Below are positions 1 through 11,284 of a DNA stretch of 64,000 nt, in pieces. How positions within the stretch are numbered: the first letter of the stretch is position 1; the number at the start of each line of letters is the position of its first letter. The stretch is from Zoroaster sp. YZ-2022 (lineage: Eukaryota; Echinodermata; Asteroidea; Forcipulatida; Zoroasteridae): assembly GCA_029582265.1 (NCBI GenBank), contig CM055816.1, positions 83,985,165-84,049,164 of the forward strand, given 5' to 3'. A program made the position numbers and the translations under genes. The notes beneath the pieces were generated by a model. The model was not told the DNA's origin and made no database searches. It saw nothing but the letters and a program-made list of their open reading frames with translations.

Positions 1-1168
1 CTTTATTGAATGAAAAGGATGCGGTTAGTGAACCGCAAACCTTAAGGTGGCTCTCAGCGCCACTGTACAAAAGATTAATATACGAAAGGAATTTGTCCCC
101 AAAGCCCATGGCTCTCATTACATTGAATAGGTAGCCGTGGTCAACGTTGTCAAAGGCTTTCCTCTAATCAAGGTTGACCACGGCTAGCGGTAGATCGTTA
201 AAATTACAAAACTCTATTGTGTCACGAATGAGATTAAGATTATTGTAAATGGTACGCCCGGGAGTATAATATGATTGATCCTCCTGGACGACCGAATTGA
301 TACACTGTTTAAGCCTGTTGGCAAGCAACTTGGCAAAGATTTTATAATCAGTATTCAACAAAGATACAGGGCGCCAGTTGGAAATGTTAAGAAGGTCGCC
401 CTTTTTGGGGATGAGAGTTATAATAGCTTTGTGAAAGGAGGCAGGGAGGGTATCAGAGTGAATGGAGGAATTGAGAACTTCTAAGAGATCGGACTTAAAC
501 AGGGACCAGAAGGAGAGAAAGAATTCAGAGGTTAGTCCATCGAGGCCGGGGGTTTTGTTTTTGCCAAGTTGCTTGACAACAGCATCCAATTCGTCCGGAC
601 ACAAAAGAGCATCGAGGTCATCTGCATCCGGACTATCAAGTTTAGATAAATCACTGACAAGAGACTCGAGGGCGCTCTCGTCAGTTGGGACACTAGCATA
701 AAGATCTTCGTAGAAAGTTCGACATTGTGTTTTGATTTCCTCGGGATTATCGGTGATGCATCCCGAGGAGAGCTGGGTACTAGACATAGTTTTAGATTGC
801 GAGTTATTTTTTTCGAGATTGAAAAAGTAGGAGGAGCTAGTGTCCACTTCGTGAATGTGTTGGAAACGAGATCTGACGAGAGCGCCTCGAGCCTCATTTT
901 TAAGATGAATATTCAATTCTTTACGTTGTTTATCGAGTAAGTTTTTAGTTTCTGGGGAGATGTCTGGCGTAGACTGAAGCCGCTCGATATTAGAATTTAT
1001 GTTTTGGAAAATTTTCCGTTTTTCTTTGGCGACTCGAGAAGAGTAGCTTATCGTTAATTGTTTTATTTGGGTTTTACCAAAGTCCCACCATTTTCCAATG
1101 TTGGAAAAATTGGTTTTCTCGAGTCGCCAGTTAGTCCAGAAAGAGGTGAGTATATCGCGGTAGTTCAT
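1..1168 (-). pseudogene. LINE-A ORF2, reverse-transcriptase N-terminal half (broken)
   Basis: Frame 1168-164 reads through the linker (NLEKNNSQSK) into RT motifs 0-2: GKNKTPGLDGLTSEFF, ITLIPKKGDLLNISNWRPVS and LLNTDYKIFAKLLANRLK. It stops at a TAG (166-164) inside motif A, after VVNLD. The same frame continues past the stop as RKAFDNVDHGYLFNVMRAMG to the window edge. The catalytic Asp before the stop is kept, and the stop replaces the residue that follows it, so this is a single nonsense change. The YADD box lies beyond the window. Confidence 0.85.
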
Positions 1169-1184
1169 ATCAGTAAGAAGAGAA

Positions 1185-1997
1185 TTATTGAAGTGCCAAT
1201 AGGCACTTCCTTTGTTGTGAGAAGAGGGAAAATGAAAAACAAGACTGACGGAGGAATGATCTGAGAGGGAGCAGGGAATAATTTGACAAGATTGGATGAA
1301 GGAAACGAGATTGAGTGGAGCATAGAAGCGGTCTAGCCTGGCCTTGGAGGCAGCGCTGATCGTTGGCGTACATCCTGAACCAGGTGAAACTTTTCTCGCT
1401 CGGATTCAGCCTACGCCAGACATCGTACAATGAATGATTATTTAAGGAATTTCTGAGAGCCATGGAGATTTGGGGACGATGCTCGGTCAGCTTATGCAGA
1501 CGGTCCATATTAGGATTGTCTGTGCAGTTGAAATCACCTCCGATAATAATGACGTCATCGCTATTGTGTTGGGAACAATGTGTGTTAAGAGCATCGATAG
1601 CTTTTAAAGCAAAGATATTTGATTGGGGGATGAGTACATTGTAAATGTTATAAGACACATCATTTATTTTGATTTTGATGTGATGAATGTAGTCCTTTAA
1701 TACAACACCGGAGGTTACGACATTAATGTTGGATTTTACGAGAGTCGTCACTCCCGAGCCAGGGGATGATCCGGGGATACAGAAAGGGGTATAATTAGAC
1801 CAGTTTTTCCAGCATGGACAGTGTGAGGAGAGAGAGTAGGTTTCTTGAAGGAGAACGACGTCATAAGACGGAGAAAGTTGGTTAAAATACGATTTAAAAG
1901 AAGCATTGCGAGTGGTTTGGGTGCAACCTCCGGTGTTGAGGGTAATTAGCGATAACGTCATTATGAGGGGGAAAAAGGTGTAAGACCTAATATCCAT
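1185..1997 (-). pseudogene. LINE-A ORF2, APE-like endonuclease domain (broken)
   Basis: The reading frame shows the apurinic-endonuclease signature of non-LTR elements in order: an N-terminal SLITLNTGG (usually SLNVNG), DVVLLQETY with the catalytic Glu, VIIIGGDFNCTDNP, and LYDVWRRLNPSEKSFTW. After YANDQRC the frame turns to nonsense. Matching sequence resumes in another frame, so there is a frameshift near 1370. The domain would nick target DNA for target-primed reverse transcription. It lies immediately upstream of the RT piece in the same element. Confidence 0.82.
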
Positions 1998-2014
1998 GAG
2001 GAAAAAAATAAAAG

Positions 2015-3079
2015 TTAAGATTCTAGTTTTTTGATCAGTTTCTTGATCCTCTGCTGCGTGCGATTTTGGAAAAGGGGGCAGTTTCTGAGAGGTTTTAGTT
2101 GCCGGACAAGTCCAGGTACGTTCTGAGTGAATTTATGGGCTATTTCATGAGGTCTTCTCTGGCTTTTGACAGAGTTGAGGAAGTCAACAAGTTGTTTGTG
2201 ATTAAGAGGTTGGGTGTGGGTTGGGAGGACTTCAGGAAAGTCTTCCTGAGAGTCCTCCACGAAAACCGAGTCATCCGTTGTATCAACTGCGGAGGGACTG
2301 GAAGGGGTAGGTGTGGGGGTGGAGAGGATGGGGGATGGGGTGGGGTTGAGGGAGGGGGTGGGTTCGGGGGAAGGGGCTGGGTTCGTGGGGAAGGACTTCG
2401 GTAAAGTGCAGGGGCAGGGATTGGAGACACAGGTGGGGGAGAAACGGATTGACTGGGGGTAGAAAAAACTGGGCTCTGCGAATCAAGGACTTCGGATAGC
2501 GTGGGAGTTTGGGATTCAGGTGTGGAAAGGGGTTTCGTCTTCTTTTGCAGTTTCCGATGGGGGGTGGGAGAGTTCAGTGGGACGAGCTTGGGTCAATTAC
2601 TAGTCGGGTTAGGGGACAGTTTGCGTTTGGTCACAACTTCGGAGAAGAGTCTGGTGGGAGCGGGAGGGGTACCCCAGATGAGGGTGGACGTGTCCATGCC
2701 CTCGGCGGCGTCCGACGCCAGACCACGCCCAGGAGACAGGTTTACGGCGGGCAGCCGCCCCGCCCAGTGGTAGCCGCCCGGAAGAGGCGGCCGCCACCGA
2801 CGAGGAGGCAGCCCCGGACGAGATCCCGACCCCAGACGAAGCCCACGCCCCAGACGAGGTCCCAGCCCCGGCCTCAAACAAGGCCCGGGCCCAAGACCCC
2901 GCCCGAGTCCCCGACTCTGAAGCAGCCGGAGACGTAGCCCCAGCACCCGCTGAGAGCACGGTAGATTTTGAGGAGGGATTCTTGGGTGGGTGTTTTGGGT
3001 CGGATTTTTTGCTGTGGAGGAAGACTGGTGGGGGATTGAGTGGGTTTTCAGATAGAGGTCTAGTAGGGTCTATATACAC
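2015..3079 (-). pseudogene. LINE-A ORF1 remnant with Pro-rich linker
   Basis: Two pieces can be aligned by eye to LINE-C ORF1. The first is an upstream segment with ENPLNPPPVFLHSKKSDPKHP (3079 leftward). The second is a C-terminal block (2260-2015) with LVDFLNSVKSQRRPHEIAHK and LKPLRNCPLFQNRTQQRIKK. Between them lie a GC-rich Ala/Gly-rich stretch (about 2700-2940) and a Pro-rich stretch (about 2280-2490) that drifts between frames. The expected upstream zinc knuckle is missing, so the copy is 5' truncated. ORF1 proteins bind the element RNA. No intact ORF remains. Confidence 0.7.
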
Positions 3080-3375
3080 TATACAACAAGATATGCAAAT
3101 AAACAGAAGTAAAAATGGTTATATAAGCGTAATATCATGTACTTACAAGTGCGAAGGCACAAGACACGTTCGTTTCTTGCTCCAAAAATCGTCGCTTATT
3201 TCATGAATTAAGGCCTGTTATCGACAACCAGAGAATTGCTCTGCGTTTCGTCATTGATCGTAGATAACACTGGACTGAGAAGTGAGTGTTTTCGTAAGTA
3301 AAATCCGGCCTTTTGGCCTTTTCTAGATCGTCTATACGCTCCCCTAGTATAAACGGGGTAGCCATATTGGAAGCC

Positions 3376-4799
3376 ATGTTCCGGAAGACAACAGAAAGCA
3401 CTGGTACGCTTAAGCGGACAAACACAATAAGGTTTAACCTGCGCCAACTACGTGAAAATGTATCACCCGATGATGTGTATAAAGCAATAGACAAAGAGCT
3501 GCATACCACGGAAACCATCAAATGCATAGCTCCTTTAGAAAACGGATGGTACAATGTGAGCTTCGACAACGAAAAGGACTGTGAAAAGATCGCCCAGGAG
3601 GGTTTCTTCGTCAAGAATGTACTTGTACAGTGTGAGAGGGCCAATGTACAAAATAGTGCAGTAGTATATGTCAAGGCTCCGTATGAAATGTCTGATACTG
3701 TTGTGACCAGTGCCCTCATCATGCAGTACGGTACGGTAACCAATATCCGAAGACAAGTGTACGACTTCGACAAATGAGTGCAGACGGGAGTGAGAAGCCT
3801 GCTAATCAAGAACATCAAGAAGCCGATACCAAGCTACGTAAAAGTTGGAGCCTTTACTCTCCCTACAAGGTACAGGGGCCAGCAAAAAATATGCAAGATT
3901 TGCGGCCGAACAAACCACCTAGCCAGAGATTGCAACCTTCGTGGTAGATGTTTCGTATGCGGCTGTGGCGGACACAGGGCATCGTGGCACAACTACAATG
4001 ACGAGATGGAAGACACCCAAACCCCAGCCTGCAACTCAGACGAGGAAAGCACAAACGATTCAGCTTCAGAAATAGAGATAGAGGAGATAAAGCCAGCCAA
4101 CGACAAACAAACCCAGGATCGTGGAGACAAAGAAACTCCCACTAAGAAGAGTACGACATGCAAGAACCGAAACAAGCAACCACCCAGCAACCAGAAGAAG
4201 AGAGAGACAGTCAACCTACCCCAGAAGAACCCGAAAAACCAGTAGATTTGACACAGCAGAAAAGAACCCAAGAGAAGAAGGAAACCACTGGGAAAACGCG
4301 GTCTGGTAAAAAATTGTTTTCCGACACAGTAAGAGGACACCAACAGAAGGGGAAGACAACTACAATAAAGAAAGGTTTCTGGGATGAAGCAGTGGCCAAG
4401 ATTGCATCAAGGAAAAGGAAAACAAGTGACGAGGAAGACAGTGAACCTAGAACAGTTCTCAGAAAACAAGCCAAAGACAACGGAGACGAAGAAGCCACAA
4501 AAGAATCCCAAGATATGGACATCCAACAAACACTGGAAGGAAAAAACGACAAGGAAGATTCTGATGGAGAAATGGAACAAGATCCATACGCAGGTACTGG
4601 AGAAGACGAAGACGACCAGCAAGATGGCTTTGTGCTCTACACCAGAGGTGGAGTACAAAGAGTGAGGAAAAAGCGCACGTCATGGGTGAGAAAAACACCA
4701 GAAGACCCACAACCAGACAAGACGCAGAAAAATACCAACTCATCTACCGAAGATAGCCAATCCACCCAGAGGGGCAGGGGAAGAGGAAGAGCCAAGTAA
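3376..4799 (+). pseudogene. LINE-B ORF1, RNA-binding zinc-knuckle protein (one nonsense, one frameshift)
   Basis: Translation from the ATG at 3376 (MFRKTTESTGTLKRTNTIRF) runs to a TGA at 3775-3777, and the same frame continues directly afterwards. The downstream part contains two CCHC-type knuckles, CKICGRTNHLARDC and CFVCGCGGHRASWH, typical of ORF1 nucleic-acid chaperones of Tx1-like LINEs. Near 4200 the frame shifts and coding continues to 4799. That part is a highly charged Glu/Asp/Lys/Arg tail ending in an RGRGRGRAK-type basic patch. The product would coat the element's RNA. Both breaks are visible directly; I see no intact version in the window. Confidence 0.82.
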
Positions 4800-4825
4800 A
4801 AAGAACATTTTCCTTTTGATATGCC

Positions 4826-5525
4826 ATGGTAAGAATTGAGATAAAACTTATTTTATGTATGACTTTCTTATCTGTGGCATCGGTTAATGTGAATGGTTTA
4901 AGAAAAGACTTGAAAAGAAATGTTTTATTTGACTATTTAGAGCGTAGAAAATTCAATCTAATTTTTCTTCAGGAAACCCATAGTGAACCTGATGATGTCT
5001 CCCTTTGGAGCACGCAATGGAAAGGAAAAATGTATTTTTGTCACGGTAATCGTCAGTCTCGGGGGGTAGCAATTCTTGTTTCCAAAAAATCTGGCCGAGA
5101 TGTTAAAAAAATTGATAAAGATGATGAAGATACAAAATGTAGATGGATTAAAGGAGAAATTAATTGGAATAATACTACTCTATCAGTTAGTAGCCTCTGT
5201 CTATGCTCCGAATGAACAGTATGCCAGATATTATTTTTTCGATGATCTTAGCGATCGTATAACTGGAGATTATAATTGGATCATAGGCGGAGATTTTAAT
5301 TGTAACATTGATAATTCTATTGTTAAAGATGTTAGTAAAATTATTCTTAAGAATGTTACACAGGAAAAAGATCTCATCGATACTTGGCGTACAGTCCACC
5401 CCAAAGAAATAGGCAGCACCCATTATCATAAAGCCACTAAACAGGCGAGTAGAATTGATTATTTGTTTCTTTCTTCCAATCTACTTTGTAATCTCATAGA
5501 TATATCTGTCCTATGGCCTATCTGA
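4826..5525 (+). pseudogene. LINE-B ORF2, APE-like endonuclease domain
   Basis: Endonuclease motifs appear in order across two frames: LSVASVNVNGLRKDLKR (about 4870), NLIFLQETHSEPDD, then after a frameshift near 5200 YAPNEQYARYYFF, WIIGGDFNCNID and DTWRTVHPKEIG...SRIDYLFLSSNL. The final SDHH-type motif is broken by a stop near 5522 (PI*SSYCLHEITW in this frame). This is the DNA-nicking domain at the N terminus of ORF2 and sits 26 bp after ORF1. Confidence 0.85.
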
Positions 5526-5541
5526 TCATCATATTGTTTGC

Positions 5542-8394
5542 ATGAAATTACATGACCCTAGTACATCACACGGTCAAGGCAGATGGATATGCAATAATAG
5601 TCTACTGAAGGACGAAGACTGCAATTTTAGAATTGTTACCTTTTGGGAATATTGGATAATACAAAAACATAATTATGACACCTTGGCTGATTGGTGGGAA
5701 AGTGGCAAATTTAGAATCAAAGAAATTATTAAAGATTATGGTAAAGAGAAAGCCTCAATACAAAAACAACGTCAAGTTCATTTACAGAAACAATACGCTT
5801 CACTCTTGAGTAAAGGTCCGAATTCCGATGACGATGCTATTAATCAAATTGAAACTGAGCTTAAAATACATGTACGAGACTAATGAGTGGAAAAAAGCCA
5901 AAATTAGAACTCGTAACATTATTAAAGATGAGGGCGAAAAAGCCTCCAAATATTTCCTCAACCTGGAAAAGCAGCAAATTAATAATGGGAAAATTGACAA
6001 ATTACTCACCAACGATGGTAATTATGCCGACCAACCAGACACTATGTTAAATTATGGTAATGATTTTTATAGTTATTTGTATAAGGTTGAGGAAATCTCT
6101 GATTTTCACCTCCAGGAAATAATCTCTAAAATAGAAACCAAACAAATTCCTAATGACATTCATTCTAATCTTGATTGTGAAATTACTGCTAACGAAGTTA
6201 GAATAGCACTTTTTCAAATGAACAAAAATAAGTCCCCGGGTCAAGATGGTCTCACGGTAGAATTTTACCAAACCTTTTGGGATGTTATTAAGTCTGATTT
6301 AATTGATGTATATAATGATTGTCTTAAAAAAGGTACTATGTGTAAGTCTATGAACTCAGCTTTGATCAGACTAGAGGTTGATACATGTACATGGCATTTA
6401 TATATACACAAAACTAGTCACTGACATGATCAGTGAGTGTAATCTAATACTAGGGAAAAGACATACATGTAAAATAGTATGGCCAGACAGCCAGTCTGTT
6501 GGACTGGACATAGGGGTGGCCATTGACAGGATTTATTAAGATTAATGGGTACTATAAGAAGATGGACCTGTACATAAGTTAATTGGATAATAGGACACCT
6601 GTTTTCCGGTGTAATACTGTGTGGTCTGTAAGACTGTGTGGTCTTACAAGATTGTAGCTTACATAATCACCAACAGATTAAAACGCATCATGCCCTTTAT
6701 TATCGGGGAAGAGCAAACTTGTGGGGTTGCCTCTAGGAATATTCAAGAGAATATTATGCTTTTACGAGATGTTATTGATTTTGCTAATTGGAATAATTTA
6801 GAAGCTTGTCTACTAAGCATTGAACACGAAAAAGCCTTTGACAGAATAAGTTGGGTTTATATGTTTGCTGTTATGGAAAAAAATGGGCATCCCATCAACT
6901 TTGGTTAAGTGGATTAAATTACTGTATAGTAATCCTTATTGTATTATTATCCTGAACAATTTCATTGGCGCTCCTGTTAAGCCTTGGTTGAACGAGGAAT
7001 TAGACAAGGCTGACAAGGGTGTCCCCTGTCTCCTTTATTGTATTCTATTTGTGCTGAAGGGTTAGCTTCTTTAGTCAGAAATAATTGTAATCTTAGAGGT
7101 ATTGTTACCCCTGATGGGGAAAGCAGTGTTCGTCTAATCCAACATGCTGATGACACCAATCTCTTTATTAGTAATAGTGAATTTGATGTAATTCAGAACA
7201 TTCTCAACATATATTGTAAGGGAAGTGGTTCTAAGCTCAACACTGATAAATCTAAAGGTTTATGGTTAGGAGACTGTAGAAGTAGAACTGATAACCCATG
7301 CAATTTCACTTTTGTTAAGAAAATTAGAATTCTTGGTACTATAGTCGGGAACGACGTCACGCCTGAAGATAATTGGGGCCCCAGAATAAACAAAATGTGC
7401 TCTACTCTCGACAAATGGTCCAAACGTCACCTTACATTAAACGGTAAATTAGTTATTGTAAACAGTTTGATTGGAGCAGGGATTAACTACCTTGGCAGCG
7501 TGGTTGACTGTCCCAACTTCTTGATCAAAAAGATGAGCGACATGGTTTGGAATTTTTTTTGGAAAGGGCAAGTTGAGAAAATAAAAAGAGATATATCATT
7601 GGCCCCAAAGATTTAGGGGGGATGGGCCTTTTGGATATTAATTGTAAATTAATGAGCCTTAAGCTTCAATGGTTAGCTCGGTATCCATCATCTGAAGGTA
7701 AATGGAAACTGTACTTTGATTATTGGTTAAAATGTGCTGGAGCTGCCGATCATTTAGAGTGGTATATATTTGCTAACATCCGTAAGAACCTTCAAACTAC
7801 CCCGTTTTATAACGATCTTAGTTATTGTTGCTTTTAAGAACGCAGTCCTGAGGAAGTTATTATGCAATTTTACTAGCATTTGGGAAACTATGGAATTAGT
7901 TCCTGTATGGAATAACGTCAAGGCCACTCGTGATGAGTCACTTCTAAATAGCCCTTTGTTAAAATCCTTTGGTTGTTTTAATGTTGGTGATGTAGTATGG
8001 CATGGGAAACTTTTTACTTATCATGATATTGCCAAAATGTGTGGTATCGAAAATATCAATGCAGGTAGAATGCTAGAGAGAATTGAAAAACACATTTGAT
8101 TATACTTTGATTAATGAGAACAGAGAAGGTCCGGCTACGCACATAAGTAATCGGCTTGTTATTTGTGACCATAAAAACAACCTTGTTCCAATTTTTGAAA
8201 CTAACGTGAAGTTTAAGTACATGAACCTTGTTTTGGGTAAATTTGTTTCTCCTAGGGTGGAAGTACTAGTATGGAAAAATATTTTTCATCTAGGTCAAGA
8301 TTTAAATTGGCCTTTAAATTTTTTCAATAATTTTGCTATAATACGTAAAAAACGTCAATTTTCTGACCGACCACCTTTCTCAGTCCTCCATTGA
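5542..8394 (+). pseudogene. LINE-B ORF2, reverse transcriptase and C-terminal region (multiply frameshifted)
   Basis: Pieces in successive frames follow RT order. They are the linker KYFLNLEKQQINNGKI (5930), MNKNKSPGQDGLTVEFYQ (6215), YKIVAYIITNRLKRI (6645), IEHEKAFDRISW (6820), IQHADDTNLFISN (7138), and the tail FKYMNLVLGKFVSPRVEVLV (8205). Motif A reads IEHEKAFD where these elements normally have Asp at the Glu position, and the YADD box reads HADD. The sequence between motifs 1 and 2 is replaced by about 250 bp of unrelated DNA. The protein would have been the TPRT polymerase; this copy is dead. Confidence 0.85.
6388..6638 (+). other. Unrelated block interrupting LINE-B RT
   Basis: RT homology stops after the peptide MNSALIR and resumes at YKIVAYI. 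The expected KKGD...NWRPISLLN segment is absent and about 250 bp of non-coding sequence takes its place. I see no clear terminal inverted repeats or target-site duplication. It may be a decayed insertion or a local replacement. Confidence 0.5.
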
Positions 8395-9959
8395 CTTTGT
8401 GCACAAACATGTGCGTTTGTTTACAACTTTTTTCCAAAACATGACTCCTATAATTCATTGTGCACTCAATTCCGATAGGCATACAGAATTACAGGCCAAC
8501 GCAAGCGAGCCAATACAGGCCAACGCAAGCGTAAAATAACCGGCCAGTCAAATCTGCACAAAAGCACAAAGCAATTGCAAATAATGACAATTAATTAATG
8601 CACAAAGTAACAAGCATACCTATTCAATTCGTCGGAACTACCTGTTCAAAGTACGTAACTATCGCCTTGCTTCCGCTTCCAACACCATTATTCTCCACAG
8701 ACTGACATGGGCCCTTGCGCGCGCAACAGCCATAGAAAATAACAAGCTATACGTCACACACTGTCTGTGACTTCAATCAATAGACTTGGAAAAGTCCCAC
8801 ACCGTTCGTGACATTATTTACAACTCACTTCAAGCGATAAATTCCCATACTATGTACGTAATTCGCCGCATTCGTGAAATGACGCACTTACCTTTGGTTT
8901 AGCATTTCTCGGAAAACTTACAAAACTATGGCGTATTACTGGTTGCATAAACTTATCTAAGTCATGCTTGTTACAGAAATAAGAATTATAGTGAAATTGT
9001 ATGATTTACTGGAAAGTTAGTGCTTGTGAAAGTGGAAAAAGTTGTTTAACCACTGATTTTACTAGATACAAATAGTAAGGGATTTACATGAACTCAATTT
9101 TTTTCACGAACATCTGTGATTTTATTGTTCTATGCCGTCAGCGAGCTATGGTCTGTGGAAACCAAAATATATTAATGCTTTGCATTTGCAATGATTTTTT
9201 AAAGAAATACTGATCCTCAAAATGGACACATTCCTTATAGACTATAAACGAACGAAGACTACTTTTAAAATTCGTTGGTGTTTATTTCGTCGGCAGTGGA
9301 AAATTATTGAGAAAATGAAACATTAATATCATGGTTATGAAAAGAAATCTTTTATTTTACAAAATATTAACATAATTTTTACACATTTCAAAGTTTTAAA
9401 GTACTTTTTGCAAAAATTTTAACCACCTTCCATTTTATTGGTCTTTCAAGAATATTGGTTAAAAGTTTTGAGAGCTTCTCCAAATTATACCATTTTATTT
9501 TAAAAATCTAAAACAATATTTTTATTTTCAAGATTAAAAACAATTTTACAACCATCTGGAATAAGATGAAACATGATTCGACTGTTTTTCTTCTTGGGTA
9601 CATTTTCTGTGCCCCAATCAACTTTAAACAGTTTGGGGGTGAGTCATTATACCAACATAAATTTTTGATGACCACAATTCTGTGCGTCTCAAAAAACGGC
9701 GCACAAGACGTCCACGCATATGATCATGCATTGAAATTCAGCATTTTACAAGAGAATCCTTCACTGAAACAAACTGAAACACCAAACTGCTAATTTAATT
9801 TGTACGTTATTGTCTAGTTGATTATATAACCTTAGCTACGTCATTTAGGGTAAATTGAGGATACTGCACACCGACAATCTATACTGGAATAATCAGAAAC
9901 GGGTTTAACAATTTGTAGTGCAAATGGAATTGCATCATCAATTTTCTTCACAGCGTATG
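8395..9959. other. AT-rich non-coding stretch between LINE-B and the P450 duplication unit
   Basis: No ORF with recognisable motifs is present. A short direct repeat (GGCCAACGCAAGCG, about 8494 and 8519) is the only local structure I see. The region has no counterpart beside gene 2. Confidence 0.5.
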
Positions 9960-11102
9960 CACTAAAATGGTTTTATTATGTAAAATGGATGACACCGATA
10001 CTCAAATGAATACAAACGTTTATAACGGTGTTCACTAGAATCATCCGGTGTATGAATTAATAAAATATAAAATTTACTTCTTATAGAACTGAAGAAATAA
10101 ACTAAAATACCAACATCTCTGAACCAATAGCTGTATAGTATCAAACATGTCCAAGACTTGGCTAGTCTATTATGTAATCTCTAACAAGTGATGATTTTAA
10201 GTCAACAATGACGAGCAACTTTTTATTACTGGAAATACGTACACATATACAGTTGGAAAAGTGATCAAATAAAAATCTTAATACAATTTATTCCTGTAAA
10301 TATAATCAATATACCATGTATCATGGAGTAAAAGAGATTATCATTGAGTAAAACATCATTTTGACCATGTTCTGATCTGATGAAGAGTCAAACCAAAATT
10401 AAGTTGATCAAAGTTGTAACGCATTAAAATGCAACACATGCAGATCTTCCAAAAACAAGGGAACTAAAAAACACAAGCAAAGTAAACTACTGTCAAATCA
10501 AAATGAAATTACACATTATATACCTGTAAAAACAACCTGTTCCTTTGTTAGGCTGTTGAAAATTTAGGGAGCATAAACACAGAGGGCTGTACATGTACAT
10601 TATAATAGGCCCCTATACATATTGCTTGAATGCTTAAGCCAAAATGCTCTCTACTAGGAATTGGTGACGTCTTTAAAAATAATATTAACAATGTTGGAGT
10701 CTTATATAGCGAGAAATATATCATGATGTGATACTCTAAGCGCTTTACATTATGTTTTTCCCTCTTAAATCTCTTCAGAAATCGTTGAAAAAAGATTATC
10801 AAATTATTGTTTAATTGTATGCTTCAATCTCAACAAAACGGGACCATTCGACCGATTGGAAGTCTACCAATTACGCTTTCAAAATTTCCTGCGCGAAACT
10901 AACTATAAAAAAAATGCCTATTATTATAACCCTCGAACGCAACGCACGCATTGGCCACACTTGAAATATTTACAACGCAATATCTGTAGAATAGAAGTAA
11001 CTAACGTCTTTACAACATAATTTCACTCCATGATAACCATTTGGTAATCAAATCAATATAATAATCAATGATAATTTTTTTTGCACAATAGTAATGATTA
11101 TT
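9960..11102 (-). other. Downstream flank of P450 gene 1, shared with gene 2
   Basis: The sequence just downstream of the gene 1 stop matches the flank of gene 2 (about 47190-49680) in many blocks, for example around AGAAATAAACTAAAATACC and CTTGGCTAGTCTATTATG. It marks the left limit of the duplicated segment near 9960. It may hold the 3' UTR. AATAAA-like signals are plentiful in this AT-rich DNA, so I do not assign a poly(A) site. Confidence 0.6.
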
Positions 11103-11284
11103 TCACTCTCTGGCGAGTGCATAAACTTGGAAATCCGCAGGTGACCAAGTGATGCCATTTATTCCTCTGAATGTAATAGGCGGAGCATCATCAGGCTTCT
11201 TGAAAGTGAAATGATGCAGGAGGCGAGTGAAGAAGATGAAGACTTCCATCCTAGCAAGATTCTCTCCAAGACACGAACGACGAC
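11103..11284 (-). CDS. P450 gene 1, exon 5 (haem-binding, stop codon)
   Basis: The exon begins after acceptor ATCGTAG with [19 protein letters not shown], completing the FxxGxRxCxG haem loop whose first half is in exon 4. It ends [10 protein letters not shown] followed by TGA at 11105-11103. It is 182 nt long, the same as in gene 2. Confidence 0.92.

Larger units (their letters stand above)
1..3079 (-). mobile_element. LINE-A: Tx1/L1-like non-LTR retrotransposon, minus strand, cut by window edge
   Basis: Reading leftward, the block shows ORF1 remnants (3079-2015), an APE-type endonuclease (1997-1185) and the start of a reverse transcriptase (1168 to the window edge). This is the normal ORF1-EN-RT order of Tx1/L1-like LINEs. 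It is broken by at least one frameshift and one nonsense codon. The 5' end stops near 3079, where homology to LINE-C ORF1 ends, and LINE-B begins shortly after on the opposite strand. The clade assignment rests on ORF1 similarity to LINE-C and on general motif style; L1 itself cannot be excluded. Confidence 0.85.
3300..8400 (+). mobile_element. LINE-B: Tx1-like non-LTR retrotransposon, nearly full length but decayed
   Basis: ORF1 (3376-4799) is followed 26 bp later by ORF2 (4826-8394), with endonuclease, RT and C-terminal tail in order. About 5 kb of ordered but multiply frameshifted coding sequence indicates one old copy. It lies head-to-head with LINE-A. The 3079-3375 interval between them has no ORF and is probably LINE-B 5' UTR. 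The ORF2 end at 8394 lacks the Cys/His tail that some of these elements carry. No target-site duplication was identified. Confidence 0.85.
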
